17,715 nt of DNA, taken from positions 1 to 17,715 of the forward strand of contig QMVM01000012.1 of the NCBI GenBank assembly GCA_003661105.1. The letters run 5' to 3'. Each line of letters begins with the position of its first letter. Position 1 is the stretch's first letter. Below, piece by piece: positions 7,275 through 14,848 of this stretch. The translations under genes were made by a program, and so were the position numbers. The stretch is from Methanosarcinales archaeon. GTDB taxonomy: Archaea; Halobacteriota; Methanosarcinia; Methanosarcinales; Methanogasteraceae. Under the pieces are notes generated by a model. That model was not told the origin of the DNA and did no database searches. It saw only the letters and a program-made list of their open reading frames with translations.

Positions 7275-7970
7275 ATGGGCTTATTCAAACGGATGGAACT
7301 TGTTGTAAAATCCAAGACAAATAAACTTCTTGATCGATACGAAGATCCAAGAGAGACGCTTGACTACTCGTATCAGAAACAATTGGAACTCCTTCAGCAG
7401 GTGAAGCGCAGCACAGCCACGGTCATCACAGCAAAGAAGCGACTTGAACTTCAGAAAGTGAAGCTGCAACAGAACATCATGAAACTCGATTCTCAGGCAA
7501 AGGACTCAGTTAATGCTGGCAGGGATGATCTTGCACGCCTCGTGCTCGAACGGAAGGCGAACAATGTGATCGAGATCGAAAGTCTCACCGTACAGATACA
7601 AGATCAGGAGATAGAGCAGCAGAAACTCATTAACACCGAAAAGAAACTTTCTGCAAAGATAAATGCATTTCGTACGAAAAAGGAGACGATAAAAGCACAG
7701 TATACCGCTGCTGAAGCGCAGGTGAAGGTGAAGGAGGCGGTCACCGGGATCTCTGAGGAGATGGCAGATGTGGGATTTGCAATCGATCGTGCGGAAGAGA
7801 AGACCGAGAATATGCGTGCGAAGTCCGCCGCTCTTGATGAGATGGTCGAACTCGGGGCTCTTGATGAGATTGGAGGGGATGATGAGATCGAACGGGAACT
7901 CAGGAAGATGAAGACCACTACAGGGGTGGACGATGAACTTGCAAAACTGAAAGTGGAGATGGAGAAATGA
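7275..7970 (+). CDS. pspA: PspA/IM30 (Vipp1) family membrane-stress protein
   Basis: A 231-residue, highly charged, almost entirely alpha-helical coiled-coil protein. PspA/IM30 proteins assemble on the inner membrane face and preserve membrane integrity under stress (ESCRT-III-like fold). Family marks: N-terminal amphipathic helix GLFKRMELVVKSKTNKLLDR, EDPRETLDYSYQKQ, ARLVLERK near 87-94, and the block FRTKKETIKAQYTAAEAQVKV near 132-152. Acidic, low-complexity C-terminus. Its stop overlaps the start of the next gene (ATGA at 7967-7970), indicating translational coupling with pspAA. Confidence 0.93.
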   Translation: MGLFKRMELVVKSKTNKLLDRYEDPRETLDYSYQKQLELLQQVKRSTATVITAKKRLELQKVKLQQNIMKLDSQAKDSVNAGRDDLARLVLERKANNVIEIESLTVQIQDQEIEQQKLINTEKKLSAKINAFRTKKETIKAQYTAAEAQVKVKEAVTGISEEMADVGFAIDRAEEKTENMRAKSAALDEMVELGALDEIGGDDEIERELRKMKTTTGVDDELAKLKVEMEK

Positions 7971-8245
7971 TCATAAGAGTTGTTAATGAGGGTCAATACG
8001 AGGTAAGCGATTCCCTGCTGGACGAGTTGAACAAACTCGACAACGAGATCGTGGAGTTGCTCAAATCCGGCGATGAAACAGGGTTTAGGGATGTGCTTAA
8101 GGAATTTGTATCGATGATACACGAGAACGGAAAGCCGCTTGACCCGGATGTAATCGTAGAATCCGATCTAATCATCCCGCCGGAGGATCTCACGCTTTCA
8201 GAAGCGGTGGAGATATTCAGCGGAGAAGGGCTCATACCGGATTGA
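7967..8245 (+). CDS. pspAA: PspA-associated protein PspAA-like
   Basis: A 92-residue acidic protein whose ATG overlaps the pspA stop by four bases. It begins MIIRVVNEGQYEVSDSLLDELNKLD and carries a DPDVIVESDLIIPPEDLTLSE stretch toward the C-terminus, matching the small PspAA domain found directly after PspA in archaea and actinobacteria. In such loci it is thought to act with PspA, but its biochemical role is not established. No membrane segment or cysteine is present. The call rests on sequence pattern plus the tight coupling. Confidence 0.8.
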   Translation: MIIRVVNEGQYEVSDSLLDELNKLDNEIVELLKSGDETGFRDVLKEFVSMIHENGKPLDPDVIVESDLIIPPEDLTLSEAVEIFSGEGLIPD

Positions 8246-8437
8246 GATTTCAGAGACTTTTTAATTTATTCTGGTCGGTTGAAAACATGGCGCCAACCCA
8301 ACAAATACGGGTATTATTGTGTGGGTGTAATCAGTGAAATCGGTGTTAATCTGTGGCTAAAACAGTATCAGCCACAGATTAACACAGATGGACACAGATT
8401 ATCGGTGTAAACGACTTTTCACATCGACAGTGCTCCA
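8246..8437. other. Gap after the psp cassette with inverted repeat arrays
   Basis: Convergent intergenic region between pspAA and the broken gene on the other strand. About 70 bases past the pspAA stop it contains a pair of oppositely oriented arrays of a CACAGATTAA-like 10-base unit, listed separately. Otherwise no coding signal. Confidence 0.5.
8319..8402. repeat. Inverted arrays of a 10-base CACAGATTAA-type repeat
   Basis: On the plus strand CACAGATT/CACAGATG/CACAGATT begin at 8373, 8383 and 8393, an exact 10-base period. To the left, the same unit appears in the opposite orientation with drift (reading the minus strand: CACAGATTAA, CACCGATTT, CACTGATTA, CACCCACA). The innermost copies form a perfect 16-bp stem, 8343-8358 with 8370-8385, around an 11-base loop (8359-8369). 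Similar cacagat/aacacagat word runs occur in intergenic DNA of many unrelated prokaryotes, as far as I recall. It could fold as a hairpin in transcripts from either side or serve as a recombination or integration site. Confidence 0.75.
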
Positions 8438-8796
8438 TTATGGCAGTTGTGGTTGCGTAAGACAATCCGACGTTCCCAGAAAATAATAAAAAGACTCGCC
8501 CATCAGTACTACCACCTTTGGATGCACCTCTGTTATCTCGCCCGTAACATGCATCCCGACATCCGGAACCATCTCAATCAACTTTGCCTTCGATTCATCG
8601 AGTAAAGGTACGAAGACCTGCTGGACCGGCAAATTCCGTAATGCCTAACTCTTCACCATGATATATGGCACGCACAGCGCCGGACGCCCGTAATACACAA
8701 TCTGAGCCCCTTCCTCCAACTTTTGCTCTATGATAAATTCTTGAATGGATGGGATAATCCTTCCACACCTTTGAGCTTCTCCCGCAGTTGCAACAT
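8438..8796 (-). pseudogene. Broken gene of unrecognised function
   Basis: Starting at the ATG at 8796 the minus strand reads MLQLREKLKGV. A 1-base shift near 8760 then leads into GRIIPSIQEFIIEQKLEEG and QIVYYGRPALCVPYIMVKS, a TAG stop, and directly in the same frame LRNLPVQQVFVPLLDESKAK followed by HVTGEITEVHPKVVVLMGESF, ending at the TAA at 8438-8440. Together this is one continuous protein of about 118 residues with one frameshift and one nonsense codon. The last part (TGEITEVHPKVVVL) looks like a small beta-rich domain. I do not recognise the family. Both lesions together argue for loss of function rather than recoding. Confidence 0.5.
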
Positions 8797-8915
8797 ATTA
8801 TGAACTGTGATGTTACGACATACAAATAATTATCGGCGGGTCAAGCGAGATTGCTACTCTTTAGCTGCCATGTTCCGGGCTGAAACCACTGCAAACATCC
8901 GCACGGCAACCGGAT
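8797..8915. other. Gap between the broken gene and the citramalate synthase gene
   Basis: About 120 bases with no supported gene; both flanking genes are on the minus strand, so any promoter here would serve the broken gene. Nothing distinctive was seen beyond AT-rich sequence near 8820-8832. Confidence 0.4.
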
Positions 8916-10397
8916 TCACTCAATCAGCCGGTTAATCCCCTCAAGCACTGCCTCCACAGACGCCATGATGATGTCGGTTCTGGCGCCCTTTGCCGTGACC
9001 ACTCTCTTGTCAGAGCGCATCGTGACAAACACCTCCACAAGGGCATCGGTGCCGCCTGTGATCGAATCGACGTGATACTCCTCAAGCTCTATGTCATGCA
9101 TGTTTGCAATCGCCTTCTTGAGCGCATCGATAGCAGCATCCACAGGACCAGTTCCGACGCCAGCCTCGACGACATGATTGCCGTCCACTGTCAGCTTGAT
9201 GGATGCGGTCGGAGTGACCCGGTTTCCTGAGACCACAGTCAGTTCCTCGAGTTTCACCTTCGCCTCCTTGTATATCCCGAGCACGGTCTCTGTGATCGCC
9301 TGTAGATCCGCATCGGTAACCCGCAGTCCCTTGTCCCCGAGTTCCTTTACACGCGCGAATATATCGTTTAATTGCGCATCACTCGCCACAATCCCGAGTT
9401 CGTGAAGCGATGCATCGATCGACGCCCTGCCGGTATGCTTTCCGAGAACGATCCGCTGTTCTCTGCCGACGACCTCTGGCGAGATTGGCTGGTATGTGAA
9501 CGGGTCTGCAAGGAGTCCGTGCACATGGATGCCCGCCTCGTGCGTAAACGCATTTCCGCCGATTATTGACTTGTTCGGAGCGACAGGAACGCCTGTAAGC
9601 CTGCTGACGAGACGAGATGTGGTGTAGAGTTCCTTGTAGTTGATCTTCGTCTCCATGTGGTATAGTGACTGAAGTACCATCGCCACCTCCTCAAGCGGCG
9701 TGTTCCCGGCACGCTCACCGATGCCGTTTATGGTCACGTGCGCCTGCGCTGCACCCGCAAGGATCGCAGCTACCGTGTTCGATGTCGCAAGCCCGAAGTC
9801 ATCGTGGCAGTGAATGCTCAGCGGGGCACCAAGATCGATCAAATCCTTAAATATTCGGGTGGTGTGCTCAGGTGTGAGAATTCCAACAGTATCACAGAAG
9901 CAGAGCCGATCCGCGCCAGCCTCGATGCCATCAGCGTAGAGCGACTTTAGGAAATCAAGATCCGCCCGTGAGGCATCCTCGCCACTGAGTTCGACGATAA
10001 GTCCGTGATCCTTTGCAAACTCGCAAGAACGGATCGCATCATTTCTCACGGTTTCGCGGTCTTTCTTAAGTTTTTTTTCGATATGCAGATCGGAGACCGG
10101 GACAACGAGATGGATCGAGTCCACATCGCATTCGAGGGCTTTCTCGACGTCAAGCTCACGGATCCGGCAGTAACTACAGATCTTGGCATCCAAATTCTCG
10201 CGAACGACCGCCCGGATACTATCCCGCTCGCCCTCTGATGTGATTGCACTTCCTGCCTCGATCACGTCTACGCCCAGAGCATCGAGCCTCCGTGCGATCA
10301 ATACCTTCTCTTCCGACGTTAGCGACACGCCAGGGGTCTGCTCGCCGTCGCGCAGTGTGGTATCCAGGAATCTGATAGTGTCGGTGGTGTCTGTAAT
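8916..10397 (-). CDS. cimA: (R)-citramalate synthase-like acyltransferase (LeuA family)
   Basis: Condenses pyruvate with acetyl-CoA to citramalate, the entry to isoleucine synthesis by the pyruvate route of methanogens; 2-isopropylmalate synthase (LeuA) is the main alternative. The DRE-TIM catalytic domain shows LDTTLRDGEQTPG (11-23), VIEAGSAITSEGER, metal-binding HCHDDFG (His196, His198), NGIGERAGN and HEAGIHVHG. The C-terminal LeuA-type allosteric domain (about 375-493) is complete, which argues against homocitrate synthase AksA. The AGSAITS stretch favours CimA, as LeuA usually has GFP-x-AS there. The start is a problem: no ATG, GTG or TTG lies between the in-frame stop at 10449-10451 and the conserved motif. 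The first GTG (10328) would remove the catalytic strand. ATT at 10397, preceded by GAGGG, is the best candidate. Confidence 0.85.
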   Translation of the reverse strand: MTDTTDTIRFLDTTLRDGEQTPGVSLTSEEKVLIARRLDALGVDVIEAGSAITSEGERDSIRAVVRENLDAKICSYCRIRELDVEKALECDVDSIHLVVPVSDLHIEKKLKKDRETVRNDAIRSCEFAKDHGLIVELSGEDASRADLDFLKSLYADGIEAGADRLCFCDTVGILTPEHTTRIFKDLIDLGAPLSIHCHDDFGLATSNTVAAILAGAAQAHVTINGIGERAGNTPLEEVAMVLQSLYHMETKINYKELYTTSRLVSRLTGVPVAPNKSIIGGNAFTHEAGIHVHGLLADPFTYQPISPEVVGREQRIVLGKHTGRASIDASLHELGIVASDAQLNDIFARVKELGDKGLRVTDADLQAITETVLGIYKEAKVKLEELTVVSGNRVTPTASIKLTVDGNHVVEAGVGTGPVDAAIDALKKAIANMHDIELEEYHVDSITGGTDALVEVFVTMRSDKRVVTAKGARTDIIMASVEAVLEGINRLIE

Positions 10398-10480
10398 GCG
10401 AATCCCTCTTGTTCGGTCTGTGTATGGCGATTCTTCTGCGGAATTGACTTAAGAATATCGATTGCAATAGGATAATAGTA

Positions 10481-10990
10481 ATGACCCGCATCATCGTAAT
10501 CTCGGATACGCACGACCACAAACTTCCGGATGCCTTAATCCCGCTGCTCGAAAGCGCAGACATGATCGTGCATGCAGGAGATTTCACATCGGTTGCGTGC
10601 TATGAATATCTGTTGGGCACTAACGAGCTCGTAGCAGTTCATGGCAATTCGGACTGTGCAGAACTTAGGAAGCGTCTGCCGGAGCAAATCGTATTTGATG
10701 TGGAAGATGTCAGGATCGGAGTGGTTCATGAGGGGCAGTTATCCACAAACGGATCGTGCGGACTCTGGTATCTTGCAAAGGAACTTGATTGCGATGTGCT
10801 GATCGTCGGACATATACACACCCCGTTTATCGAGCAGACAGATGTGTTGATTATGTGCCCGGGAAGCCCGACCGTGCCGAGACTTGCTGACAAAAGCGTC
10901 ATAGAACTGACAATCAAAGGCGACCGGGTTCACGGACAGGTGATCTCGCTTGGGGCTGGCGCGTGTTTTGTGGGGGTGAGTGGAGCATGA
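10481..10990 (+). CDS. YfcE/MJ0936-type metallophosphoesterase
   Basis: A 169-residue calcineurin-like phosphoesterase. The metal-site motifs appear in order: SDTHD (8-12), GDF (33-35, with Asp34), HGNSD (54-58), His83 in VHEGQ, and GHIHTP (110-115). The MJ0936 group hydrolyses phosphodiester bonds in vitro; the natural substrate is unknown. His83 is kept, but the usual HGH triplet is HEG here, a modest change at the fifth motif. The start is the only ATG near the first beta strand (TRIIVISDTH). The 83-base gap to the divergent cimA contains AT-rich sequence but no clear shared TATA box. The C-terminal tail (about 155-169, GAGACFVGVSGA) lies past the conserved fold. Confidence 0.88.
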   Translation: MTRIIVISDTHDHKLPDALIPLLESADMIVHAGDFTSVACYEYLLGTNELVAVHGNSDCAELRKRLPEQIVFDVEDVRIGVVHEGQLSTNGSCGLWYLAKELDCDVLIVGHIHTPFIEQTDVLIMCPGSPTVPRLADKSVIELTIKGDRVHGQVISLGAGACFVGVSGA

Positions 10991-11030
10991 ATCAGAGTCG
11001 CTGAGAACAGTCTCGCTACTACGAAATGCA

Positions 11031-11037
11031 TTTATAA
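11031..11037 (+). promoter_or_regulatory. TATA box before a 19-codon frame
   Basis: TTTATAA begins 29 bases before the ATG at 11060, the spacing of an archaeal leaderless promoter. It drives only the short frame listed next, so it seems to be the promoter of a gene whose body has been lost or displaced by the AT-rich insertion. Confidence 0.45.
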
Positions 11038-11059
11038 GACGAGTTCCGACGTACACTAT

Positions 11060-11119
11060 ATGGCGCAGGGAGAAATACGTAACAGCATGAATCGAAAAGA
11101 AAAAATCTATGCAAAATAG
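11060..11119 (+). pseudogene. Truncated start of a gene at the island edge
   Basis: The frame MAQGEIRNSMNRKEKIYAK ends at TAG (11117-11119). It has a well-placed TATA box at 11031-11037, and sequence composition shifts to AT-rich inside it, around 11090-11100. This suggests the first codons of a host gene joined to foreign DNA. No matching continuation was recognised at the far end of the island. A real 19-residue leader peptide is the alternative. Confidence 0.3.
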
Positions 11120-11137
11120 TTATTTTTTGCATGCAAA
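11109..11137. promoter_or_regulatory. Nested inverted repeats upstream of the methylase gene
   Basis: TTTGCATGCAAA (11126-11137) is a perfect 12-base palindrome. ATGCAAAATA at 11109-11118 also pairs imperfectly with TATTTTTTGCAT at 11121-11132. The set lies 47-75 bases before the methylase start and just upstream of the candidate TATA elements (CATAAAT at 11143-11149, GTATAA at 11155-11160). Such a site could bind a dimeric regulator controlling the modification gene; no control-protein gene was recognised nearby. Alternatively the hairpin plus T-run ends transcription from 11060. Confidence 0.35.
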
Positions 11138-11183
11138 TACCACATAAATCAAAAGTATAACATCACAAGTTTCAGAGGATATG

Positions 11184-14183
11184 ATGAGTAAAAAAAGCGA
11201 AAGTGAAGTCGATAAAACATTTGCTTATCTATGTTCCCAGCTTAATTATGTCCAAAAAAATGGCTTAGTAGAATCTGATTCTGATGCGAAAGATGAATCT
11301 CAAAGATATATCTTCAAGCAAGTCTCTGAAAAGCTTGGTATGGATGCTGTTTTCTTTTTAAGAACTGAAGATGGGCAAAGTATTCCTCTTATATACTTTC
11401 ATAAATTGGAATCTAAAGATCATGCTGTGATTGCAAAATTGCATAAGCAAGTTTGGAATATGGGACAAGCGCCCCTTTTGTTTATAATTCTACCTGATGT
11501 TGTTCTCATATACAATGCATACGAACAGCCAAAAATACTTCAAAATGGAGAGCTGGACTACGAAGCTGGATTTATAGAAGATTTGGAAGTTTTTGTCAAT
11601 GCTAAAAAAGAATTTGATAAACTGAAAAAATATCGCAGTTCTGAACTTTTAACAGGTAATTACTGGCAAAAATGCAGTAAACATTTCAATGATAAAAACA
11701 GGGTGTACCAAACTCTGTTGGATAATTTGGAATTCATGAGAAGTCGATTACTTAAAAAAGGTTTACCTACTGAGGTTGTTCATAATCTTCTCACGCGTTC
11801 GATTTTTATCAAGTATCTTGAGGATAGAACAGATAATAAGGGTCACAATGTGTTTCCGAAAGGATTTTTTAGTAAGTTTTTACCAAATGCAACAAGCTTC
11901 ACTGAGTTACTTTCCGACAAAAACGCAACCAACGAACTATTCCGATATTTAAATAGTAAGTTTAATGGGGACGTTTTTGCAGCCGACAAAAATGGATATG
12001 AAATTTCTCAAGAGCACCTCAATTTATTACAAAAAATGTTAAAAGGAGATGTATATCTTGAAGAGAGGCAAATGGCTTTATGGCCATTATACTCGTTTGA
12101 CATAATACCAATTGAACTTATTAGCAATATTTACCAGAAATTTGTTCACCACGAAGAAAATGAAAGCAAAACAAAAAATAATGGAGCGCACTACACACCG
12201 TATCATCTTGTTACATTCCTAATGGATCAAGTACTTCCATGGGATGGTAAATCTACTAATCTAAAAGTACTGGATCCATCTTGTGGCTCAGGGGTTTTTT
12301 TAGTAGAATCATATCGTAGACTTATAAGTCGCTGGATGCAAGCAAATCCAAATGAAAGTCCATCGGCACCAGATTTAAAACGTATTCTCAGGGAAAATAT
12401 TTTTGGAGTGGATAAAAACAGTAATGCAATTCGAATAGCTGCTTTAAGTCTATATCTCACGATGTGCGATTATTTGGAGCCGCGTTATATTTGGAATCAG
12501 GTCAGATTTGAACCGATTATTAATAAAAATATTTTTGTGTCCGATTTCTTTGAGAAAGATGCTCCTTTCTTGGAAAAAAAATATGACTTGATAATTGGCA
12601 ATCCGCCATGGGCAAGTGAATTATCTAAGGCTGCAACTGAGTACTTAAAAACAAACGACAAGCCTGTTGGGGATAAACAAATCGCTCAGGCGTTTTTATG
12701 GCGCGTGGCAGAATTGTGCAATCCTGATGGCGAAATATGTATGTTGGTATCCAGTAAAAATCTTCTCTTTAATCGGTCTAAACCAAATAGGGAATTTAGA
12801 AAGCAATTTTTCTCATCATTTGACATAAAAACTGTTATTAACTTTTCAGCATTAAGACACGTTTTATTTTCAAAAGCTGCTGGACCGCCAGCCGCAGTTA
12901 TTTTTTCACCCGAGAAAAAAGAAACCCGAAATATTCTTTATTGTTCTCCAAAGCCAAGTTATTCAACACAAGATGATTGGCTTTTTATAATCGAACCTCA
13001 TGATATAGCCCACATTCCAAAGAACGAAGCCATTGAAGATGACGTGATCTGGAAGGTGGCTATGTGGGGGACTCCGAGGGATTATGAATTGATAAAACGA
13101 CTTTCAAAAGGTCACACATTAGAAGAAATATGCACCAAAAGGGGATTAATACACGCAGAAGGATATATAGAAGGTGGGACGAATGTAAAGAAGGATGAAG
13201 TGCCCGAATTACTTGGAATGGCAAATGTAGATGCAGAAAAATTAAAGCGATTAATAATTAACGAAGATTCATTACCACCTTTCAAAAAAGAACGTTTGTA
13301 CCGACATGCAAAAACAAAAAGAGAGATATTTAAGGGACCACATTTATTGATTAAGCAAAGCCCAAAAACAAATGATGGATTGATTGCCGCCCTTCTGAAA
13401 AAAGATGCAGTCTTTAGTCAATCTCTTTTGGGTATCCATGGAACACATGAAGATTTGGAGCTATTGGCTGCACTTTGCTTAATAGTTAATAGTAAAATAT
13501 CTTTATATCACGGGTTGCTAACCAGCGGCAGATGGTTAGTAGAACGCGATGAATTTACAAAGGAAGAATTTATGAATCTTCCACTGCCGCCGAATATTCT
13601 TGATTTAAATGGCATTGATGTTGATTGCCTAAAAAGGCTTTCAGAAAATCCAAATTCTGATATAATTATTAATGATTTAATTAAACAATTATATAAATTA
13701 GATGAATCTGAAATTATGCAGATCAATGATACTATAAAATATACGTTAGACTATTTTTGGAATAAAAATGACTCTATTGCTGTTAAACCCGTGGATGAAA
13801 GTACTTTAAGGGAATATATCGATACTTATTGTGGTGTATTGAATGACTCTTTTTCAAGTTTGTACAAAGTTTTTGTAGGGACCATTTACGATGGCGAGGG
13901 ACCACTTAGGGTAATATCAACCAAACTCGTGGAGAAACCTAAAAAAATGGATGTGCCTTATATTTTAAACGGTGAACTCGAAAGTGTTCTTAATAGGTTA
14001 GATGAACAATTGATTGAAGAAATGTCTCCAAGCATCTATATAAGGCGCAATCTTCGCAGGTATTCTGGTGATATGACATTCATTGTAAAACCAAACCAAA
14101 TGAGGTACTGGACGCAATCTGCTGCTTTGCGTGATGCAGATGAAACATATAGGGATATAATGTCATCTATGGGGGACTTTTAA
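11184..14183 (+). CDS. Large N6-adenine DNA methylase (Eco57I / type IIG-like)
   Basis: A 999-residue protein with adenine-methyltransferase motifs: HYTP (336-339), the SAM-binding motif I LDPSCGSGVFLVE (Asp364), FGVDKNSNAIRIAALSLYL, and catalytic motif IV IIGNPPW (473-476). The N-terminal third contains a domain reading IAKLHKQVWNMGQAPLLFII, seen at the N-terminus of large Eco57I-like methylases as I recall. No intact PD-(D/E)XK signature is visible there, so cleavage activity in this chain is doubtful. The region from about 600 to 830, with LLIKQSP and SGRWLVERDEFTKEEF, resembles the target-recognition part of type IIG enzymes. A helical C-terminal extension follows. AGAGG at 11174-11178 lies 5 bases before the second of two adjacent ATGs, so 11184 is preferred over 11181. 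Codons are AT-rich, unlike the flanking genes. The nuclease candidate begins directly after the stop. Confidence 0.88.
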   Translation: MSKKSESEVDKTFAYLCSQLNYVQKNGLVESDSDAKDESQRYIFKQVSEKLGMDAVFFLRTEDGQSIPLIYFHKLESKDHAVIAKLHKQVWNMGQAPLLFIILPDVVLIYNAYEQPKILQNGELDYEAGFIEDLEVFVNAKKEFDKLKKYRSSELLTGNYWQKCSKHFNDKNRVYQTLLDNLEFMRSRLLKKGLPTEVVHNLLTRSIFIKYLEDRTDNKGHNVFPKGFFSKFLPNATSFTELLSDKNATNELFRYLNSKFNGDVFAADKNGYEISQEHLNLLQKMLKGDVYLEERQMALWPLYSFDIIPIELISNIYQKFVHHEENESKTKNNGAHYTPYHLVTFLMDQVLPWDGKSTNLKVLDPSCGSGVFLVESYRRLISRWMQANPNESPSAPDLKRILRENIFGVDKNSNAIRIAALSLYLTMCDYLEPRYIWNQVRFEPIINKNIFVSDFFEKDAPFLEKKYDLIIGNPPWASELSKAATEYLKTNDKPVGDKQIAQAFLWRVAELCNPDGEICMLVSSKNLLFNRSKPNREFRKQFFSSFDIKTVINFSALRHVLFSKAAGPPAAVIFSPEKKETRNILYCSPKPSYSTQDDWLFIIEPHDIAHIPKNEAIEDDVIWKVAMWGTPRDYELIKRLSKGHTLEEICTKRGLIHAEGYIEGGTNVKKDEVPELLGMANVDAEKLKRLIINEDSLPPFKKERLYRHAKTKREIFKGPHLLIKQSPKTNDGLIAALLKKDAVFSQSLLGIHGTHEDLELLAALCLIVNSKISLYHGLLTSGRWLVERDEFTKEEFMNLPLPPNILDLNGIDVDCLKRLSENPNSDIIINDLIKQLYKLDESEIMQINDTIKYTLDYFWNKNDSIAVKPVDESTLREYIDTYCGVLNDSFSSLYKVFVGTIYDGEGPLRVISTKLVEKPKKMDVPYILNGELESVLNRLDEQLIEEMSPSIYIRRNLRRYSGDMTFIVKPNQMRYWTQSAALRDADETYRDIMSSMGDF

Positions 14184-14831
14184 TTGAAACTTTCTGATTT
14201 ATTAACTCAAGAGCCTATATCGGGTTCTCCCGCTGTTTTAAGCGATGAACTCAGATTGGACGGAGTCTCACACCTTTTGGAAATTTTATGTGATGCTTAT
14301 GGGGATTTGTATAATAGTGGCATTGTGACGTCTATTATGATTGAGTCGGAGATTACTGAAGAATTTTACCGTTGTGTACAGATGGTGTGGTTTGATAGAG
14401 GGCCTAAAACCCTTACACCCCACCATGAAAAATCACACGGAAGGAGAATCGAGGGGAGGGGGAAAACTCCAACAATCGATGTTTGTTTCAGAGATTGGGA
14501 TCCCAATCACTATTTTGGTATAGAGTGTAAAATATTAGAAGACAAGAAATCTCGTTATGACTATTATGTTGATGGTGGAGTATGCCGCTATATTCGTGGA
14601 GATTATGGCAAGAAGTTTCCTACCGGAGCCATGATTGGATATGTACTGACTGGCGATTCTTCAAAAATTATAAACGAAGTGGTGAATAAAGTTAATAAAG
14701 TACCTCATTGTTCTAATATGAATATTTCAAGTCCCGTTAATGGTTTTACAAAACACTATGAATCGATTCACAAACGAAAAATTGGAGTATCTCCTTTCAA
14801 CATCCATCATCTGTTTTTCAACTTTACTTAA
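14184..14831 (+). CDS. Putative PD-(D/E)XK nuclease, partner of the methylase
   Basis: A 215-residue protein starting at TTG immediately after the methylase stop (TAATTG), so translation is probably coupled. The core shows TPTIDVCFRDW with Asp99, then GIECKILED with Glu114-x-Lys116, the D-(x)n-E-x-K spacing of PD-(D/E)XK nucleases. Helical sequence with Glu54/Glu56 lies upstream as a possible first active-site element. The segment DYYVDGGVCRYIRGDYG followed by GAMIGYVLTGD is typical of small nuclease-like proteins next to defence genes, as far as I recall. It probably supplies restriction for the pair; this is inference. It is AT-rich like the methylase. A regulatory or phage-sensing role is possible if the active site is not functional. 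Confidence 0.6.
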   Translation: MKLSDLLTQEPISGSPAVLSDELRLDGVSHLLEILCDAYGDLYNSGIVTSIMIESEITEEFYRCVQMVWFDRGPKTLTPHHEKSHGRRIEGRGKTPTIDVCFRDWDPNHYFGIECKILEDKKSRYDYYVDGGVCRYIRGDYGKKFPTGAMIGYVLTGDSSKIINEVVNKVNKVPHCSNMNISSPVNGFTKHYESIHKRKIGVSPFNIHHLFFNFT

Positions 14832-14848
14832 TTTATAAAGTGGTAAAA

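Noticed and set aside
7604..8122. Minus-strand 172-residue frame as a gene
   Set aside because: It lies wholly antisense to pspA and pspAA, which have clear family features, and its Ser/Phe-rich product is a typical artefact of coiled-coil codons read in reverse.
8319..8402. The repeat units as a small CRISPR array
   Set aside because: The units are about 10 bases, contiguous without spacers, and inverted in the middle. No cas genes are in the window.
8647..8649. In-frame TAG as a pyrrolysine codon
   Set aside because: The same gene also carries a frameshift near 8760 and nothing in the window supports pyrrolysine use, so decay is the simpler reading.
10328..10328. GTG at 10328 as the true start of the citramalate synthase
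   Set aside because: It would remove the first beta strand and the LDTTLRDGEQTPG catalytic motif, which is intact in the same frame just upstream.
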